This document shows, piece after piece, positions 27,083-37,143 of a DNA stretch of 64,000 bases. The stretch's first letter is position 1. Every line of letters starts with the position of its first letter. Source of the DNA: Nymphaea colorata (Eukaryota > Streptophyta > Magnoliopsida > Nymphaeales > Nymphaeaceae); the NCBI RefSeq assembly GCF_008831285.2, contig NC_045141.1, forward strand, positions 18,162,848 to 18,226,847, given 5' to 3'. The notes under the pieces were generated by a model. That model worked only from the letters and a program-made list of their open reading frames with translations. It was not told the origin of the DNA and searched no databases. A program made the translations under genes and the position numbers.

Positions 27083-27893
27083 CGTGTGTGTGTGTGTACA
27101 ATAGATATAGCTATTATTTAGATATTGATCGAAATTAACCGATAGACGAATTTGACTTTGCCTTTGTATGTGCACAAGAAACCATTGAAATACTCTTAAG
27201 TCCATGTTCATAATGAGCCATGACAGCCAAAACCCATTCATGCTGGGTTTAGTTGACAGGCAACTAATTGCTGTCGATGTTTACTGTCTGATATCACCAG
27301 AGAGACTTTTGTACAGCTTTATAGATAATTAGTTTTGCTTGTAAAGCTTTGATAGCTATTTAGAATCATAAGTTGAATCATTGTCACTTTTTTGTTTGTG
27401 TTAACCAGGTAAAGCATATTGACTGCTATGTAGTTACAATTCAAGAGCTTGAGTGCGTGACAGCGAGATACAGATTTGCCTCTATGATGCGAGGTAGATT
27501 CTTGGATTCTTTTCGTGCATAATTTTTGTTCCTTTGGATTCAAATACTTTTTTCACATGTTGATTGGCTGATGACGTCTGATTCAGTTCACGCCCTTTCT
27601 ATGTCAGTCTTATTTATTAATGAGGCTTTATGATGTCAGATCCACGACCAAAGTCAATGCAGTATGGTATCAAAGTGTACCCAGTGTTAACTATTTTCCT
27701 ATTTGTCCAAGGACTGTAATCCCAGGTTCAGTCTAAGTTCATGCATGGAGTAAGCATATTCATATTCATCACATACAGGAAGTAAATCCAGATATTGTAT
27801 GGTCATATTGGACCTGGAACATGGTCATGCCAAAACCAACCTCTCTCGCTCCCCCTCTATCTCACAACAAGCACATATGTGTGCATGCACCCA

Positions 27894-27925
<32 letters not shown>

Positions 27926-30900
27926 AGCACATATATGCTGCATGTTTTCTTGGAGCTAGTCTATGCTATGTGCTTGACATTTATCAATCGTATTTGTATT
28001 TGGACCTGTTTGTTGACTGCAATGTCCTTCCATCCATTAAACAATTGTATTTATCCACCACCGCCATAGTTGGACAATGATCTTTTGTAGGCAGATGTCC
28101 TTCCATCTATTAAACAATTATGTTGATCCACCACTGCCATAGTTGGACAATGATCTGTTTGTAGGCTGCCAATGACCTTCCATCCATTAAACTGTATTGA
28201 TCCACCACTTCCATGGTCGTATAATGTCCCTGTAGAAACAGAATTCTCTCTGTGTTGGATCAACCTCAATTCCATAAAGTGGTTTGAAGTCTGCTTCATG
28301 GTAAACTAATTCTTTCAAGGTATGTACAACTTCTAAAGTTAGACATTTAATATGTAAAACTTCTAAAGTGGACTTTCTTCTAGCATTCTGTTGTATATCC
28401 CTAGTTGGGTTATGTGAAAGCTTGTGTAAAATCTTATGTGCAAGTAACAACCTTTCAAGTCGTTTTAACAAAAGTTAGATTAGTATATTTAGTCTACAAT
28501 TAAGAATGGACTTTGCGTTCATCTGTGTACAGTATTTTGGTTTTTAAATCACCAAATTTTTACAGTTTTAATTGTCCATTTTTGAAACTCTTAAGTCTTG
28601 TATCATGGTTCCATCTGGTGCTTAACGCTTCAAGTACATAGATCACATTATTCACATCTATATCATAAATGAATTGCATTGATATATATACTGTTTCACA
28701 TAATCTGTTACTTGATGCTGACTGGTGTGTCCCTGCTTGATTTCATGACAACATTACCCTACTTTCTTTTAGCATGGTTACTGTATCACTAGCACATCTT
28801 TAGCATCTGTGTCAGTTGCGTTTACTTCTTGCAATATTTCTTTCTTAAGATTCAGTCATCTTATATTATGACCATCTTCTGAAAAAGCATCTCTGGTGTA
28901 TTTATGCAACTTCTTAGTAATTTGAAATGTTTGTAGTTTATGATAAGCTGACATATATTTATCTAAAGATGGAATCCTCTCCTGGAATTCCTTTAGGTTT
29001 TTGTGTTCATATAGATATTAAAGTGAGTAATTAGCTGTGGATTGTTATTGTTTAAAATCATTTTGAGGTCACAAAGTAGGCATTTGTTCTTTATTAGCTA
29101 CTAATCATGCAATCCCTACAAGGCTACATCCCACATGCTTGTTGTGTCATACAGTTTATATGGTTGCTAGTACGGATGTGTGTATCTTGATGCTGGTCAG
29201 TTTCCATTTATTTCATCTTATCTCTGGATAATCTATGAGGGTAAGTAATGGAAGACGGAGTAAGATTAACGAGCCTTAACCTGCCTGCACTCACAACTAA
29301 GCTAAAACTAAGCTTAACTCTAACTAAAACTCAAGTAAATAGCTAGATAAAAAACAAGAATAGAAGAAAACTAAGGAGTTTGCATTTTCATTTTTTTTTT
29401 CCAACTTTTCAATCGTATTACAAAATGAATCCATGCCCCTTTATATAAAGAAAGGGACGGATTTCGGATCTGAATCCATTTACAATAGTTAGAATTATCT
29501 GGATCTAGTTACAAAAGTGTGGATCTGAATCTATTGTTGTACATCAGACTCCTCGAGTTGGAGAAGGGTCGTCCTCAATGAATTTTAAATATCTCAATCC
29601 GCCAAAATGATTGTTCACTGTAGCAGGTCCGAGTCTGTTCAAAGAGGCCCACTGCGCTGTTGCTTATGCTAACGTGATGGACCGCTAAACGTCTTTTTGC
29701 CGATGGTCAAGGTGACGGCCTTGACGGAGGTTCGTGAGTTTGGATCTGGTCCAGGGGCGTCTCCAAGCAAAGTCTGGCCTTAAATAATGGGAAAAATCTG
29801 ATTTGGACCCTTAAACCCAAAGATCGGATGATATGAGCCTGAATCGGGTCTCAAACCCGACCCATTTGACTCGAACCGGTCCCAAAAGGGATCGGCCCTA
29901 TCCCTCCAATGTCTCGGCTGCTCGAGGAGGCAGAAGGGGCAAACCAAAGGGTGGGGGTGGGGCACCCATCACGGCCCACCCATTTTTTTGAAGGGGGAAG
30001 GTGGTGGAGGGCAGTTTCCTGTCACATCTAGTCCGCCGGCAGCCGGCGATCCCAGGGGCAGAGTTGGTTCAGGTGGCGGGGCCACTAGGTCTTTCACACG
30101 AGCAGGAGGCGAAAGGGTGAAGGTATCGCCACTGCTGGTCATAGTTCCCGCACCACCTCTGGTCGGGAATGAAGTCGCCGACATCAGCCGTGCCACCGGT
30201 CGCCTGCCCACAGTGACGGTGTTGACTTCTGTTGGATTGACAAACTCATCACCCCCTGGACTCGTTCCCAATCAGCAGGTGGAACGACACCGTTCCCCTG
30301 CGGCCGGTTCCTTCCCTCAACGGCATCCGGGCCATCGTCGTCTACCACTTCTTCAAGCTGCTACCCAAAGGCCAAAGCAGTGGCATGGCTGGCTGCCGGC
30401 GGCGTCCGCTGTTGGGTTGAAGGAAGGTTCACCTATTGCATTCTGATGGTCATCTCTAGCACCCTTCACCCCCAAACCGACAACAAATCAACAACTTTCT
30501 GGCCATTAGTCTCCCTAGCTCCGACTATTCCACTGGCCGGAGGAATGGTGTTCGGATTCCTTGCCTCCAGTCTACCCACAACTGTAGATTTCGTTTGTTG
30601 ATGGAAAGAAGATGAAGCAACTGGTTCCTGACCTCCTCTAGACAAATGCAGAAGGGCTCCGTTGGGGACCCTCAACGACATATCTGGTTCGTTGGCTGGT
30701 AGTGGAGCTTCGGCGAGAACCCCTTCCGATGCGGCCTTAGCTGAATCACGGCTCCATAATCCTCCCAAACCTCCAGTGCCTCTACCAGGGTAATCGAGAT
30801 GATGCTCACCTGTTCTCGTTTCAGCGTCAGAAGCGCTGATGGCCGGACGAATGTCTGCAACAGAAAGTCCATGAACGATTTGCACGTTCTGCAGAGCCGA

Positions 30901-32780
30901 GCAGAACATTTCTTTGAACTCATCCATCGTCCATGAAATGGACACCTCCATTTCATCTACCCTTCATGCAGCAGCAACAAAATCTTGTCTGATACAAGTC
31001 AAAAACCGACACATGCCTTGCTAAGATCTGTTGTACTCGTTCCTCCATTAATGGCGGAATTTTGCTTCTCTTAAAACCTCACTCTAATACCAATTAATGC
31101 AAGAAAGGTTAACAAGTCTTAACCCACCCGCACTCACAACTAAGCTAAAACTAAGCTTAACTCTAAGTCTCTAACTAAAACTCAAGTAAATAACTAGACG
31201 AAAAACAAGAACAGAAGAAAACTAAGAAGGAGCTTGCATTTTCATTTCTTTTTTAACTTTTCAACCGTATTACAAAATGAACACGTCCCTTTATATAAAG
31301 AAAGGGATGGATTTCGTATCTGGATCTATTTACAGAAGTTAGAATTATCTGGATCTGGTTACAAAAGTATGGATCTGAATCTATCGCTCTGCATCAGTAA
31401 GTTGATCCTTGGAGTCAACCATAGGCTTGGCTGGTGAAAAGGAGTCACAAGTGATATAATCATAAATAACAAAAAATGACACCCCTAACATGTAAGCAAT
31501 CACTTATTATCTGAAAAGTGGGTTCATTCCTGCCTCTCAACCATATTCATCATTTCTTTTTCCTCAGCAAATTATTGCCTGCAGCTGAGTCAAACCAAGT
31601 TTGAGTCATGACAGAGCTTTATTGTTTGCCTTTCTGGGGAAGTCAAGCTTATAAATCTCAACGTTGGGCTCATCTCTGTTGGGTAGATAGTTTTTAGCTG
31701 TTCATTAAGCTTGGCCATTTAGTAAGTGGCAAAGGTATTCATGATTTTCAGGTTTGAATCTGCCTCAATTCGTAGCATAATCTACTTACTAGTTTCTCAA
31801 TCATTCCAAATGTTATGTCAATGTATGCCTCCTCTCTGGTCCATTCCACCCTTCTTAATGTTCCACCTGAATTGCTTCAGTTTTTGGTGTCTCAGTTTCA
31901 CTGCACTTTCCATACTTGCAGCACCACTTCATGGCTTTGCATTCTGGTTTGATGTTGAATTTGCCGGTCCCCCTGTCCTCATCGACAACCATTTGCAGAC
32001 TTCTCATGGAAGTGATGAGTCATCTTCCGACATCTATAGCACTGGCTCACATCAGAGGAAAAAACGTGCAAAATCTGTTGAGACACTTGTACTATCAACT
32101 GCACCTGAGGATGTTCCAACTCATTGGCAGCAGGTAAGTCTACATGGTACACTCCTTCCAAGGTTGAACATACTGTTGCACATTTCTCTCATTCGTAGCG
32201 GACAAGCTTGGACAAGTCCATTTCAGCCTTGTTCAGCTCTGTTACTTGACCTAGCTAACATGATAATCCAGAAAGCACTTTTAGTATTATATGTAACATA
32301 TTCTTCCTCTGTTAGTTTAGTTGTTTCGTTTCAACTAATATATATATGCATGCACTGGTGTACATTCGCATTCACAAACACAAGTTCACTGCATACATAT
32401 CCACCAGTCACGTGGTTGCTCATACAAAATCATATACGGGCACACATACATTTACATGCACAACACATCACATGATCATCAGTATGACTTTGGCAGCTTT
32501 ATGAAATGAAATGAAATGTTTGTTAATGGCTTAATGCAGACCTTGTTGTACCTTTATGAACCAGTAGAGGTGAATCAAGATCAGATCATTGAAGGATCTG
32601 TAACATTATCACAGAGCAAGGAGAACCCTCGCTTCTTAAATATTCATCTAGAATATGCGTGAGTTCAATTTGTCATACAAGTGGTCATGTGTCTCTTTTT
32701 GACTTGCGAAGTTGACAAATTCTCTATGATGTTGCAGATCAGGTGGCCGGTCATTTGTCAAAGAATCTGTAATGCGGTGA
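16198..32780 (+). CDS. PRMT6: protein arginine N-methyltransferase PRMT6-type
   Basis: Transfers methyl groups from S-adenosylmethionine to arginine side chains, usually of histones and other nuclear proteins. Exons: 16198-16428, 17228-17293, 17425-17493, 18499-18534, 19575-19640, 20213-20281, 20394-20471, 20665-20743, 21390-21484, 27409-27493, 31922-32133, 32540-32658, 32738-32780. All are GT..AG with consistent phase and give 415 residues. Motif I DVGCGTG is at 103-109, the double-E loop (SEWMGYMLLYE, Glu170 and Glu179) is intact, and the THW loop is at 358-360. Residues 1-60 form a basic Arg/Ser-rich leader; the conserved FHSYSHLGVHEEMIK follows. The start is the first in-frame ATG after a stop. 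Plant PRMT6 has an insertion between strands that is also seen here (exon 11, Ser/Lys-rich). Introns 9 and 10 each hold an antisense LTR element, yet no coding base is lost. Confidence 0.95.
18960..19035. repeat. TA/AAATA low-complexity tract in PRMT6 intron 4
   Basis: Runs of TATATATA and AAATAAATAAATA end in TGTGTGTGTA. A simple-sequence tract with no other content seen. Confidence 0.8.
21733..21737. repeat. target site duplication of copia element, left copy
   Basis: GCATT directly precedes the left LTR and is repeated at 27005-27009 after the right LTR. Five bases is the usual Ty1/copia duplication length. Confidence 0.9.
21738..21968 (-). repeat. copia LTR, left copy (3' LTR)
   Basis: 231 bp, TGTTGCAGCC to TTTCAACA on the plus strand. 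It contains a GA-dinucleotide run near 21760-21774. It is 20 bp longer than the right LTR because of extra bases in two AT-rich spots (near 21835 and 21900-21920). Confidence 0.95.
21969..21980 (-). other. polypurine tract of copia element
   Basis: On the minus strand CTTGAGGGGGAG directly abuts the 3' LTR. This is the usual plant copia sequence for priming plus-strand DNA synthesis. Confidence 0.85.
21976..22749 (-). pseudogene. copia pol remnant: RNase H region
   Basis: The C-terminal part of the polyprotein with YSDADYAGS, KSITGFCVFVGG, SRSSAESEYRAMA and HIEVDCHYIRD. These are the standard copia RNase H motifs, and the acidic residues D, E and D are visible. It is in the same frame as the upstream reverse transcriptase block, separated only by a TGA near 22817. 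The open part ends just before the polypurine tract. Confidence 0.92.
22813..23460 (-). pseudogene. copia pol remnant: reverse transcriptase
   Basis: It reads MQDEMDALVQRGTWELV at the start, then KARLVTNGYTQ, YQLDVKNVFLYDDL, QPPGFE and the catalytic YVDDIILTG. It stops at a TGA just after GPHRYFL where copia elements normally carry a glycine, so the protein would end before the connection to RNase H. A frameshift separates it from the integrase block at higher coordinates. Confidence 0.92.
23598..24185 (-). pseudogene. copia pol remnant: integrase C-terminal part
   Basis: MARSLMLHTKLPASFWGDAI and HIFGPTRDKLGAQALKCIFIGYS match the conserved C-terminal half of copia integrase (the A-x-YL-x-NRLP and FIGYS region). 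A Pro/Ser-rich linker follows and ends in a stop. The frame differs from the reverse transcriptase block. Confidence 0.88.
24493..25638 (-). pseudogene. copia gag zinc knuckle, protease and integrase N-terminus
   Basis: In order: a Gly/Arg-rich stretch; the CCHC knuckle CTYCGKIGHLEDRC; the protease site TWIIDSRASRHF, where the usual DSGA/S is changed to DSRAS by an AGA codon at 25048-25050; and the integrase HHCC segment with HLRLGHP and CEACQLGKH. It ends in a TAG right after LLHVDV, where a tryptophan is normal in the family. The Gly-to-Arg change in the protease active site should itself abolish activity. Confidence 0.9.
25593..26135 (-). pseudogene. copia gag N-terminal part
   Basis: An ATG at 26135 (MAENLRIDFSHEVK) opens a typical copia gag, with KLDGSNYEIWSRVF and QMWDFLKQTYSNDKN. 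An in-frame TAG at 25779-25781 interrupts it. The same frame continues through EEELLNLQQGDQS to about 25640, where a frameshift moves to the next block. Confidence 0.88.
26782..26793 (-). other. primer binding site of copia element
   Basis: On the minus strand TGGTATTAGAGC starts right at the inner edge of the 5' LTR. It matches the 3' end complement of plant initiator tRNA-Met (TGGTATCAGAGC) with one mismatch. Confidence 0.88.
26794..27004 (-). repeat. copia LTR, right copy (5' LTR)
   Basis: 211 bp, ending TTTCAACA and followed by the second GCATT duplication. It carries the same GA run as the left LTR and is shorter by two small deletions. Confidence 0.95.
27037..27098. repeat. (TC)n(TG)n compound microsatellite
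   Basis: About 16 TC units run directly into about 14 TG units with one interruption. It lies 30 bp beyond the copia insertion, inside PRMT6 intron 9. Confidence 0.95.
27898..27925. repeat. (AC)n microsatellite in PRMT6 intron 10
   Basis: About 14 AC units, preceded by CCACACCC. Confidence 0.95.
28023..28226 (+). repeat. imperfect tandem repeat of about 75 bp, three copies
   Basis: Units begin TGTCCTTCCATCCATTAAAC at 28023, then at 28096 and 28173, and run through CCACCACCGCCATAGTTGGA-like sequence. Spacing is 73 and 77 bp, so indels have accumulated. The array lies in PRMT6 intron 10 upstream of the second LTR element. Confidence 0.85.
29241..29245. repeat. target site duplication of 2.15-kb LTR element, left copy
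   Basis: GTAAG precedes the left LTR and is repeated at 31397-31401 after the right LTR. Confidence 0.85.
29246..29546 (-). repeat. left LTR of 2.15-kb element
   Basis: 301 bp containing CTTTATATAAAGAAAGGGA (a palindromic TATA-like word) and several GGATCTGAATC-type words shared with the right LTR. Confidence 0.92.
30466..30951 (-). CDS. ORF of 161 codons inside the 2.15-kb LTR element, unknown
   Basis: The longest frame in the interior, in the same orientation as the element. It starts at an ATG (MEVSISWTMDEFKEMFCSAL), about 130 bases inside the primer site, where gag would normally begin. It is rich in Gly, Ser and Ala, with no zinc knuckle and no motif I can name. It could be a decayed gag, a captured host fragment or a chance frame in GC-rich DNA. 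Antisense frames of similar length occur nearby, which weakens the case for a real protein. Confidence 0.3.
   Translation of the reverse strand: MEVSISWTMDEFKEMFCSALQNVQIVHGLSVADIRPAISASDAETRTGEHHLDYPGRGTGGLGGLWSRDSAKAASEGVLAEAPLPANEPDMSLRVPNGALLHLSRGGQEPVASSSFHQQTKSTVVGRLEARNPNTIPPASGIVGARETNGQKVVDLLSVWG
31082..31092 (-). other. primer binding site of 2.15-kb element
   Basis: TGGTATTAGAG on the minus strand, two bases from the LTR. It is the same initiator tRNA-Met type as in the copia element upstream. Confidence 0.8.
31095..31396 (-). repeat. right LTR of 2.15-kb element (5' LTR)
   Basis: 302 bp. It differs from the left LTR by scattered substitutions and several small indels, including an extra TCTCTAAG-like insertion. 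Confidence 0.92.
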
Positions 32781-35700
32781 TTCCCGTCATTTTCTGTCTT
32801 CTGAAGTTAATTGATTACCTTCTTCTTGGCTACACAAAATGATTTTTTTGCTACTCAAAGCTTCATCTGATATGGAGGGCAAGGAGGATCTGGTCTGCAA
32901 TTTGGTATCAGTAACTAGTCTCTTGACATGGCTGTAATTAGCTGGTATAGATGCCACGTGGGGGTGATTCTTATCATTCAGCAGTTCAGCCATACCCTGG
33001 TTCAGATCTGATAGTTATTGAAATTTGTTTTGCAAATCTAAGTGCGGATATTGGAGGTGAGCATGTATAATTTGTCTCCAGTTTTAGCATATGTTGTTGC
33101 CTATGCTCTTTGTCAAGCTAGAAAAGAAAAAAGCTACAATTACTTTCATCACCATTTTATATTTTCCACTTGTGTCAAATGTAGAGAGGGCCTCTAACAT
33201 CATTTTCATCATTGTCCAGCCCTATCCCAACGCATGGTATAGACAATCTGAATTAGTAATTGATAGTTTATAGAAGAGCTTCTTAACCTAGTTACAACGT
33301 AGTGATTGAGGGCCTGGCATTCGACTTCATGAGGACAACTTGACAGGGTGCTGATGGCGTTTACTCCAATATAATGGTCTGTATTGTTCTGCATTAAACT
33401 TTGTTCAAGCGATTGTGTGGACTTATTTTGGAAGCATATAATCAAATGGAAACACTTTCACTGTATAGCGTGTTCAGAATCTTCAGATTAATCCAAATTG
33501 CCATGGTACATTGGGCAGATGCTGGTCAAGCTCTTGCCAGCAGAATACTGCCATCCCTAATGAACATTGTCTGGGGATGGAGAACTTTTCTTGGAATGCT
33601 ACGCTTCTTTTGTTGGGTCAACTCTCTATTGCTGTTTTGGCTTTTGTGGGTGAAAAAAAAGAAGGAAAATGCTGGTGAATTATTTTTAATTGAGAGGAAA
33701 CGAGGCTATGCCACATGGTGCATCATTTGCATTACCTTCTCTTTTTTTCTTCTTCCAAATGAAGGCGATGAATCAACTAAATTTATGCCCTTATTGATCT
33801 CAACTGATGGTATTTGACTTCAAAGAATGAAATGGGTCTTTTATACTGTTACATGTCTGACAGTATTTATTTGAAGATAAATCAACCTTCTGACAAGGGG
33901 CTTGTATAGGATCTTGATGCTTGCTCAAAGCCAGGTCCATGGAACATAATCTGCGTTTGCTGTATCTGACAAAATGCTACATTAAAATGCAAATGCCTCT
34001 GAACTCGGAACTCGGTAGGTCGCCACGATTGAGAAGCAATATCAAGCACCAAGATATCATGTGATATTTATTCCAAACTCAGAGCCTAATTGAATAGATT
34101 TTATAGCAATATCTAAACCTGGTTAACGATTGGATTCTGATTTGGAATGCTTGTTTCTAACTGAATCCAGTGAACACCTGAGGATGAGTACTTGCTGAAA
34201 AGATTATGCAGACTTTTGTAGTTTATACATGCCTACATGGTAACGTGGGGAATTTGTTAGATGTGATATCGACGGCCTAAATCCCATCTGAATCCTATTC
34301 ATTTATGTCTGTCACAGCGCATCATCACAGCCAACAAATACTGCTTTCAAACTCCAAACGCCCATGATGTTGCTTCCCAAGTCGTGGAGGAAAATACCCA
34401 ATTGATATTCTATGGTTTTTTTCATGCTGCCATGGTTCCCTTGCAATCCTTGTGGTCAATCCTTTCCCGAATCATGTGTGGAAATTCACTGCAGCAACAC
34501 ATCATGTACACATTCTGCTATTTTATGTCATCCTATCCTTGCCCATGTAACTTCGGTTGACGAAAAAGGCATTCAATCTCTTGAGATCCTTTGAATGCAG
34601 TCTAGTGATTCAAAATTAATCATCTAAAATTGCTGAATGATATCGATATTGCGAACATAGAACATGAGCGTAACTTATTTTCTTTTCTAAGTACAATATA
34701 AATTTGTCACTGAAGCTGGATAGGTTCAATTTAGTTACAACAACTCTTTGTTCAACTATATACTGTCAAGTTGCATTTGTTTGTCAAGTTATAATATGAA
34801 TGTGAACAATTATAGTTCAAATCCTAACAATCCAGAGCAATATCAGTTTACTTGGAAGGAAGAACTGTTCAACAATTGAGATTTTCCAAAAATTTGTTGT
34901 CATCAAATATTATCAACACAGCCATGTACAAGAATGGCAAAAAAAATGGAGAGTTGTGGCACCTGAGATCCGCGAACACGAGGGACGCTGTAGGTTCCTG
35001 AACTCAATCGGCAGGACTGCTGATACAGTTGACCAACTGATTGGCCGACTCGGCTGGATAATCAGCCACACGACATTGAAAAACATTTCTGAAAAAAGAA
35101 ATAAAATATATATATAATTTAATTAAAATACAAAAAAACAAAATTATTTAGAAAATAATTAATAGTTGAAAGCTACACATTGGTACCCTTGAATCAGTCA
35201 CTGGCTCAATTTAGTTTTCCACTTATTTGATTTGAATCAAATGATTCAGGCCCATTTGGACAACATTGGGTGGACCAACCACCTTTGGTTGGTGGTGCCA
35301 CTAAATCAGAATTTTTTTTCCAATGGCGTGTTCTACGTGGGTGTTTGACTGACACCAGATCCTAACTAGGAGGACAGGGATTTCAAAGTATTCGAACGTA
35401 CTCCTACACCCACAAGAAAGAAAACGTACGAAACTTCCTCATTTGCATTTCCATTGGAACTGGAAAGTCAAGTTAGTATTGGAGCCGCCTCTGAGGACTT
35501 TATGGCTTTCACTCTTCCAAAACTTTAAACTCCCTTTTTTTTCACGTGACGATGGCGAGAGATCCACCAAAAACACAAGCTCCACGCCGATTCCAAGTTT
35601 AATATGAATCTCTCTCTCTCTCTTTCTTTGTAGACCCTTGAAAGACACACATCATTTCAAAAAAGATTTCTAAGTTCTCTCAAATTGTTGTTGTGTGTGA

Positions 35701-37143
35701 CATGTGTAAAGAAACTGTTTCATAATTTCTCTAACCTTATCATGATAGCTATTGTATTTGTCTCCCTTTGTTGAATGTTCACCTTAAAGAATCAATAGAA
35801 AGAGAAAATTAGACATGGTTATGCTGTCATACATGCTAGACGTCGAGATTAACTTTCATGCATACATATATATATATACACGTAAGTTTGACTTTAAATA
35901 GCTTGGTATTTTGTTCCATTTCTCGACAGGAGGAAACAAAACCTGACTAAGCTAAGTACCACGAAGGCTTAAAGTAAGCCAAATATCGGTCATCCAGTGG
36001 CAGCGTTGCCAGCTCTGTTGCTGGAGATCTCTTTTCCTCACGGCCACAAACTCAAAGATGGTCGTTCCTGGCAAGCAATCGGGAATCTTTTTGAAAGAAA
36101 ATAAGTCAAAAAATGAAGTTTCAGTGGGCCTTACTTATCTAATATTGGTTGCCTGCCTGTGAATCTCATCAAGTTCAGAAGAGCTTCAAAGACAACAGAA
36201 AAGATTCCAAGTATAACATCTGTCCATTATTTGCAAAGTGGTAGGGACCTCAAGGGCTTCCCCATATCGGAAGATTTGAGTGACTTTCTTTGGATTATTG
36301 AAAGTTATGAAATATTCGATTCTTTTGGCTAAAATGTGCAAAAATATACTAAGTGTTTAATAAAATGGCTCACATTTTGAATACAGTCTCAATGATTGGC
36401 CTGACCATTTTAATGTTTTCCGCACAGGCTTGTTTTCTAACAACCAATATTACAAAAAATTGCTTTGTGAATTCAATCTGCTAATTCACCATTTCAGCTG
36501 GATTGATTATGAATCGGCCAAAAATACTTTAAAAAATAACTAAAAACTGACACATTGGCCCTCTTAAATCCGCCATCGGTTTCAAATTGGTATTCTCGAA
36601 ATGAAAAATCTCTAAAATTAATATTAAGTACATCAAAATACAGCTAAATAATTACTACCAACTATTACTGTTCATAACACCTCGTTAGCTTCCAAAGTTG
36701 AGCGGTCAGGAAAGGCCCAAATATTTCTCACTTAGCCCTCAGGTTTCGATTGTATAAATAAATAAATAAATACATACATACATACATAAATAGATAAATA
36801 AATAAGATAAGCTACAATAGCATCTTCAAGGTGAGCCGCAGGCTTATTTTTAACGTTATGTTTGAAACATATCCGGTATTTTGTTGTGGTGGGCGGCTTT
36901 TGAGGCCCTTCTCCTCCCGTCATCGGTTCGAATTCGCGGGGCCCCACTGAGTCCCTCCCTTATCGATTAATGCTGCAACTGCCCTGGGACCCGACGGCGT
37001 CCCCCGCCATTTTCCTTCTCTTGCTTCCACGGCTAAGAGATCGTGGGCGTCCACATAAAGTGCTCGTCATAGCTTTGCCTTTCTACTGATTCCTGAGCTC
37101 TTCTGCTTCGTCTCTCTCTCTCTTACTCTTGCCTTTTCTGAGT
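32781..37143. other. PRMT6 3' flank to PRS 5' flank
   Basis: The first few hundred bases are probably the PRMT6 3' UTR. The rest is AT-rich non-coding DNA with an ATAA/ATAC microsatellite at about 36755-36805 and a tRNA-promoter-like segment at 36873-36945. The last 150 bases, rich in CT runs, fit the PRS leader. An open frame at about 33449-33817 is hydrophobic and shows no motif, so I do not call it. Confidence 0.5.
36873..36945 (+). repeat. possible tRNA-derived (SINE-like) fragment
   Basis: GGTTCGAATTC near 36922-36932 matches a B-box, with a TGGTGGGCGGC-type word about 40 bases upstream in the place of an A-box. A cloverleaf does not form: the bases beside the T-loop do not pair. It is therefore not a working tRNA gene. 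Call by motif only. Confidence 0.25.

Larger units (their letters stand above)
29246..31396 (-). mobile_element. non-autonomous LTR retrotransposon in PRMT6 intron 10
   Basis: A 2151-bp element with 301/302-bp LTRs (29246-29546 and 31095-31396) that run TAATG to CATCA on the plus strand. It is flanked by GTAAG on both sides. A minus-strand primer site (TGGTATTAGAG, initiator tRNA-Met type) at 31082-31092, two bases inside the right LTR, fixes the orientation. The 1548-bp interior has no reverse transcriptase, integrase or RNase H motif in any frame and is GC-rich compared with the host intron. The LTRs agree at roughly 90% by eye, so this copy is older than the copia insertion next door. It would need enzymes from a full-length relative. 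Confidence 0.9.

Noticed and set aside
31726..32475. 249-codon single-exon gene
   Set aside because: Only 31922-32133 is coding (PRMT6 exon 11); the rest is open intron sequence in the same frame.
33449..33817. Hydrophobic plus-strand open frame after PRMT6
   Set aside because: No motif, no splice continuation, and located where the 3' UTR or intergenic DNA is expected.
36873..36945. Functional tRNA gene
   Set aside because: The bases flanking the T-loop do not pair and no acceptor stem can be drawn, so only a promoter-like fragment is reported.
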